The notes beneath the pieces are model-generated. The model saw only the letters and a program-made list of their open reading frames with translations. It was not told the origin of the DNA and made no database searches. Below, piece after piece: positions 13,016-14,690 of a stretch of DNA of 14,690 nucleotides (position 1 is the stretch's first letter; each line of letters opens with the position of its first letter). The stretch covers positions 1 to 14,690 of the forward strand of contig JAJYAS010000017.1 in NCBI GenBank assembly GCA_021779415.1, read 5' to 3'. The position numbers and the translations under genes were made by a program. Source of the stretch: Bacillota bacterium (GTDB lineage Bacteria > Bacillota_B > Desulfitobacteriia > Desulfitobacteriales > Desulfitobacteriaceae).

Positions 13016-13044
13016 ATATTAATACATGTTTTATGGAATGTCAA
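13016..13044 (-). promoter_or_regulatory. Leftward early promoter
   Basis: On the minus strand a perfect TTGACA (-35, plus coordinates 13039-13044) is followed by exactly 17 bases and TAATAT (-10, 13016-13021). It would start transcription near 13009, ahead of the Cro-like gene, and probably drives the entire leftward operon. Operator O2 fills its spacer, so it should be tightly repressed in the lysogen. Confidence 0.7.
13023..13037. promoter_or_regulatory. Operator O2 (TACATGTTTTATGGA)
   Basis: It shares 13 of 15 bases with O1; centre at 13030, 31 bp from O1. It lies wholly within the 17-bp spacer between the -35 and -10 of the leftward promoter, where a bound repressor would exclude RNA polymerase. 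Confidence 0.6.
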
Positions 13045-13049
13045 CATAT

Positions 13050-13070
13050 ATATTCACGTTACATGAATAT
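13050..13070. promoter_or_regulatory. Operator O3 (ATATTCA-N7-TGAATAT)
   Basis: Perfect 7-bp arms around CGTTACA, centre at 13060, 30 bp from O2. The inner 15 bases (TTCACGTTACATGAA) follow the O1 pattern. It sits between the two divergent promoters, immediately upstream of both -35 elements, a position suited to repression on one side and activation or autoregulation on the other. Confidence 0.6.
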
Positions 13071-13075
13071 TTATA

Positions 13076-13104
13076 TTGAAATTATGTTAAGATATCAGTA
13101 TAAT
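13076..13104 (+). promoter_or_regulatory. Rightward repressor-integrase promoter
   Basis: TTGAAA (13076-13081), a 17-base spacer and a perfect TATAAT (13099-13104) precede the repressor start by about 35 bases. The start point is expected near 13111. Unlike the leftward promoter it contains no operator between its elements; O3 ends six bases upstream of the -35, so it may be weakly regulated or even activated. Confidence 0.72.
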
Positions 13105-13138
13105 AACTTGTACCACATTGAGGGAAAGGAGCTTAAAT

Positions 13139-13474
13139 GTGATTGATATCAAGGATAATGTAGCTAAGAACCTAAGATACTACCGTGTTCTAAAAGGCCT
13201 AACACAAAGACAATTGGCTTCAGAAATAGGCGTTAAGCATAATACTATTTCATCATGGGAAAACGGAACCAATTCGATTGATGCAGCAGTTTTAATGCAG
13301 ATTTGCGATTTGTTAGAGATTTCTCTGGACGAAATGTATAAGAGAGAAAAAAATGACAGCCCCTTAACGGGACTGTCAGATCGCGAATTATATGCAGTTT
13401 CCTTGTTCAGAAAGTTACCAGACGCGGAGCAACTGAAAATTATTGGAAGACTCGAAGTAATGACAGAAAGGTGA
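13139..13474 (+). CDS. Xre-family HTH repressor (CI-like), 111 residues
   Basis: The N-terminal domain is a textbook HTH_3 fold: NLRYYRVLKGLTQRQLASEIGVKHNTISSWENG over residues 11-43, then AAVLMQICDLLEISLDEMYKR. The C-terminal third (about 70-111) is short and helical, probably for oligomerisation. There is no S24/LexA-type peptidase domain and no ImmA-like peptidase gene nearby, so derepression would need an antirepressor or another signal. The start is GTG at 13139, eight bases after AAAGGAG. The longer in-frame TTG at 13118 would begin upstream of that ribosome site and is rejected. It is transcribed away from the Cro-like gene and overlaps the integrase translation signals, forming a lysogeny operon. 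Confidence 0.85.
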   Translation: MIDIKDNVAKNLRYYRVLKGLTQRQLASEIGVKHNTISSWENGTNSIDAAVLMQICDLLEISLDEMYKREKNDSPLTGLSDRELYAVSLFRKLPDAEQLKIIGRLEVMTER

Positions 13475-13480
13475 TCTGAA

Positions 13481-14524
13481 TTGAAAAACCCTAACGGATA
13501 TGGCAGCATCAGTAAACTACCAGGGAAAAGAAGGAAGCCGTTCCGAGCCAGAATTACAACTGGATGGGAATTAATTGAGGAAAACGATAAACTTAAGCAA
13601 CAATATCAAACTATCGGGTACTTCACAACACGACCTGAAGCCATGCTTGCTCTTGCCAAGTATCACGAAAATCCATATTCCATTGAAGCCTCTACCGTAA
13701 CCTTCTCCGAGCTTTACGAAAAATGGTCGGAAGAAAAGTTTAGAAAAAAGACTTCCAAGTCTACGATTAATGGTTATGGTGCGGCCTATAAATTGTCATC
13801 AGAAATACACGACATGAAATTCATTGAAATCAAGAAACCACACTTACAAAGTGTAATAGATCAATGCGATAGAGGTCACGGGACCTTAAGGAAAATAAAA
13901 GTTTTATTTAATCAGCTCTTCAAATATGCACTTGAAACTGATGTTGTGGTCAAGGATTATTCGAAGTTTGTAGATATCGGGGAAGATGAATCTGAAAGCA
14001 CTAGAAAACCATTTACGGATGAAGAAATAAAATTATTGTTTGATAATGTTGATAGACTGGACTTCATCGATACTGTCTTGATCTTAATATTTACGGGCTT
14101 TCGAATTGGTGAGTTATTATTAATCAAGACAGTTGATATCGATATTGATAATCGTACTATGAAAGGCGGACTCAAGACAGCAGCCGGAAAGAATAGGATT
14201 GTCCCGATTAATAAAAAAATCCTCCCGTTTGTCACAAGGAGGAAGATGGAAGGTCACGAATTTTTAATTGTTAATCATGAGCAAAAGCAAATGAGATATT
14301 GGAATTACTACGAAGAACGATGGAAAATAATCATGGAGCAATTAGGAATGCCTGACCACAGACCACACGATTGCCGGCATACTTTCGCTACGCTAATGGA
14401 TAATGCTGGGGCGAATAAGGTAAGCATAAAGCGAATCATGGGGCACGCCAGCAAAGATATTACCGATAAGATATATACCCACAAAGATATTGAAGAATTG
14501 AAAAAGGCAGTTGATTTGATTTAA
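13481..14524 (+). CDS. int: Phage tyrosine integrase
   Basis: This 347-residue site-specific recombinase inserts and excises the element. The catalytic set is complete: Arg208 in TGFRIGELLL, Lys232 in GGLKTAAGKNR, His296 and Arg299 in PHDCRHTFAT, His322 in IMGHAS, and nucleophile Tyr332 in DKIYTH. The N-terminus (MKNPNGYGSISKLPGKRRKP, then a GYFTTRPEAMLALA segment) is an AP2-like arm-binding domain, and residues 70-160 form the core-binding SAM-like domain. The start is TTG at 13481, six bases after the repressor TGA and with AGAAAGG inside the end of the repressor gene, so it is translationally coupled. Length and motifs are normal, so the enzyme should be active. Repeats just downstream may be its arm sites. 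Confidence 0.95.
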   Translation: MKNPNGYGSISKLPGKRRKPFRARITTGWELIEENDKLKQQYQTIGYFTTRPEAMLALAKYHENPYSIEASTVTFSELYEKWSEEKFRKKTSKSTINGYGAAYKLSSEIHDMKFIEIKKPHLQSVIDQCDRGHGTLRKIKVLFNQLFKYALETDVVVKDYSKFVDIGEDESESTRKPFTDEEIKLLFDNVDRLDFIDTVLILIFTGFRIGELLLIKTVDIDIDNRTMKGGLKTAAGKNRIVPINKKILPFVTRRKMEGHEFLIVNHEQKQMRYWNYYEERWKIIMEQLGMPDHRPHDCRHTFATLMDNAGANKVSIKRIMGHASKDITDKIYTHKDIEELKKAVDLI

Positions 14525-14531
14525 TTTTTTT

Positions 14532-14563
14532 GTGTCCTACAGTGTGTCCTACTTGTGTCATAC
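14532..14563. repeat. Three direct repeats GTGTCCTAC / GTGTCCTAC / GTGTCATAC
   Basis: Copies are at 14532-14540, 14544-14552 and 14555-14563, with start-to-start distances of 12 and 11 bp, about one DNA turn, so all face the same side. They begin eight bases after the integrase stop. This is the usual place for attP and integrase arm-type sites next to int genes. A second pair, CATAGG at 14575-14580 and 14585-14590, lies just beyond. The attachment core itself cannot be identified from one end. Confidence 0.5.
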
Positions 14564-14604
14564 GATTAAATTTTCATAGGTTTCCATAGGGTTTTAAAAA
14601 TGAA

Positions 14605-14637
14605 AAAATCCCCAAACCATGCTTGGTTGGGGATTTT
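14605..14637. terminator. Rho-independent terminator downstream of integrase
   Basis: AAAATCCCCAA (14605-14615) pairs perfectly with TTGGGGATTTT (14627-14637), with CC/GG extending the stem inward past a one-base bulge. A-rich sequence precedes and T-rich sequence follows, so it could act in both directions. It would end the repressor-integrase transcript. If the attachment site lies between the integrase and this hairpin, the terminator may be host DNA. Confidence 0.75.
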
Positions 14638-14690
14638 GTTTGACTCTGGCAATTAACGCTTTGAAAATTGTGGAGCCTTACGAGCTTTCT

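Noticed and set aside
13118..13138. Longer repressor start at TTG 13118
   Set aside because: It precedes the AAAGGAG ribosome site, which is correctly placed for GTG 13139.
14641..14690. Possible tRNA 3' end as attachment site at the right edge (TGGAGCCTTACGAG resembles a reversed acceptor)
   Set aside because: The T-loop consensus and a matching T-stem are absent in the bases available, so a tRNA cannot be supported.

Overview
The window looks like the early (lysogeny, regulation, replication and recombination) arm of a temperate phage or closely related integrative element in a low- to mid-GC Gram-positive host, most likely an endospore-forming member of the Firmicutes (Clostridia, Peptococcaceae-like). 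The reasons are strong AGGAGG-type ribosome binding sites, frequent TTG and GTG starts, tightly packed overlapping small genes, a Firmicutes-phage gene set (Rha, DUF669, Sak4-like ATPase, 3D protein, DUF6906, PAPS-reductase-like protein) and a phage-borne homologue of the Spo0A DNA-binding domain. The host assignment is inference.

Layout from right to left. At 14525-14690, past the integrase stop, lie three short direct repeats and a hairpin terminator, a plausible recombination-site region. The tyrosine integrase (13481-14524) and a Xre-type repressor (13139-13474) are transcribed rightward as one short operon. The intergenic region 12972-13138 carries two divergent promoters and three similar dyad operators with centres about 30 bp apart. 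Everything else runs leftward as one long early operon: a Cro-like protein, a small HTH/excisionase-like protein, a Rha-family regulator, a run of small hypothetical genes (including a 31-residue membrane miniprotein and a zinc-ribbon gene that seems to lack a normal start codon), a 3D-domain protein, a PAPS-reductase-like protein, DUF6906, a C5 cytosine methyltransferase with four repeats in its target-recognition region, a hypothetical protein, the Spo0A-C homologue, another small hypothetical, an HTH protein whose last codons are frameshifted, an SbcC/RecF-like ATPase, an HD-domain protein, a Sak4-like recombinase ending in an SSB-like tip, a small frameshifted acidic protein, DUF669 and the start of a superfamily 2 helicase that runs off the left edge.

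How the parts fit: repressor and Cro compete at the operators to choose between lysogeny and the leftward operon. The left half (helicase, DUF669, Sak4-like ATPase, HD protein, SMC-like ATPase) reads as a replication/recombination module. The middle (methyltransferase, PAPS-reductase-like protein) reads as a DNA-modification or anti-restriction segment. The Spo0A-C homologue suggests that the element reads or rewires host sporulation control. Two genes carry single-base frame disruptions with clearly recognisable continuations, so this is either a slightly decayed prophage, a sequence with indel errors, or one using frameshifting. I saw no tRNA, rRNA, CRISPR array or insertion sequence, and no gap over 300 bases lacks a gene.
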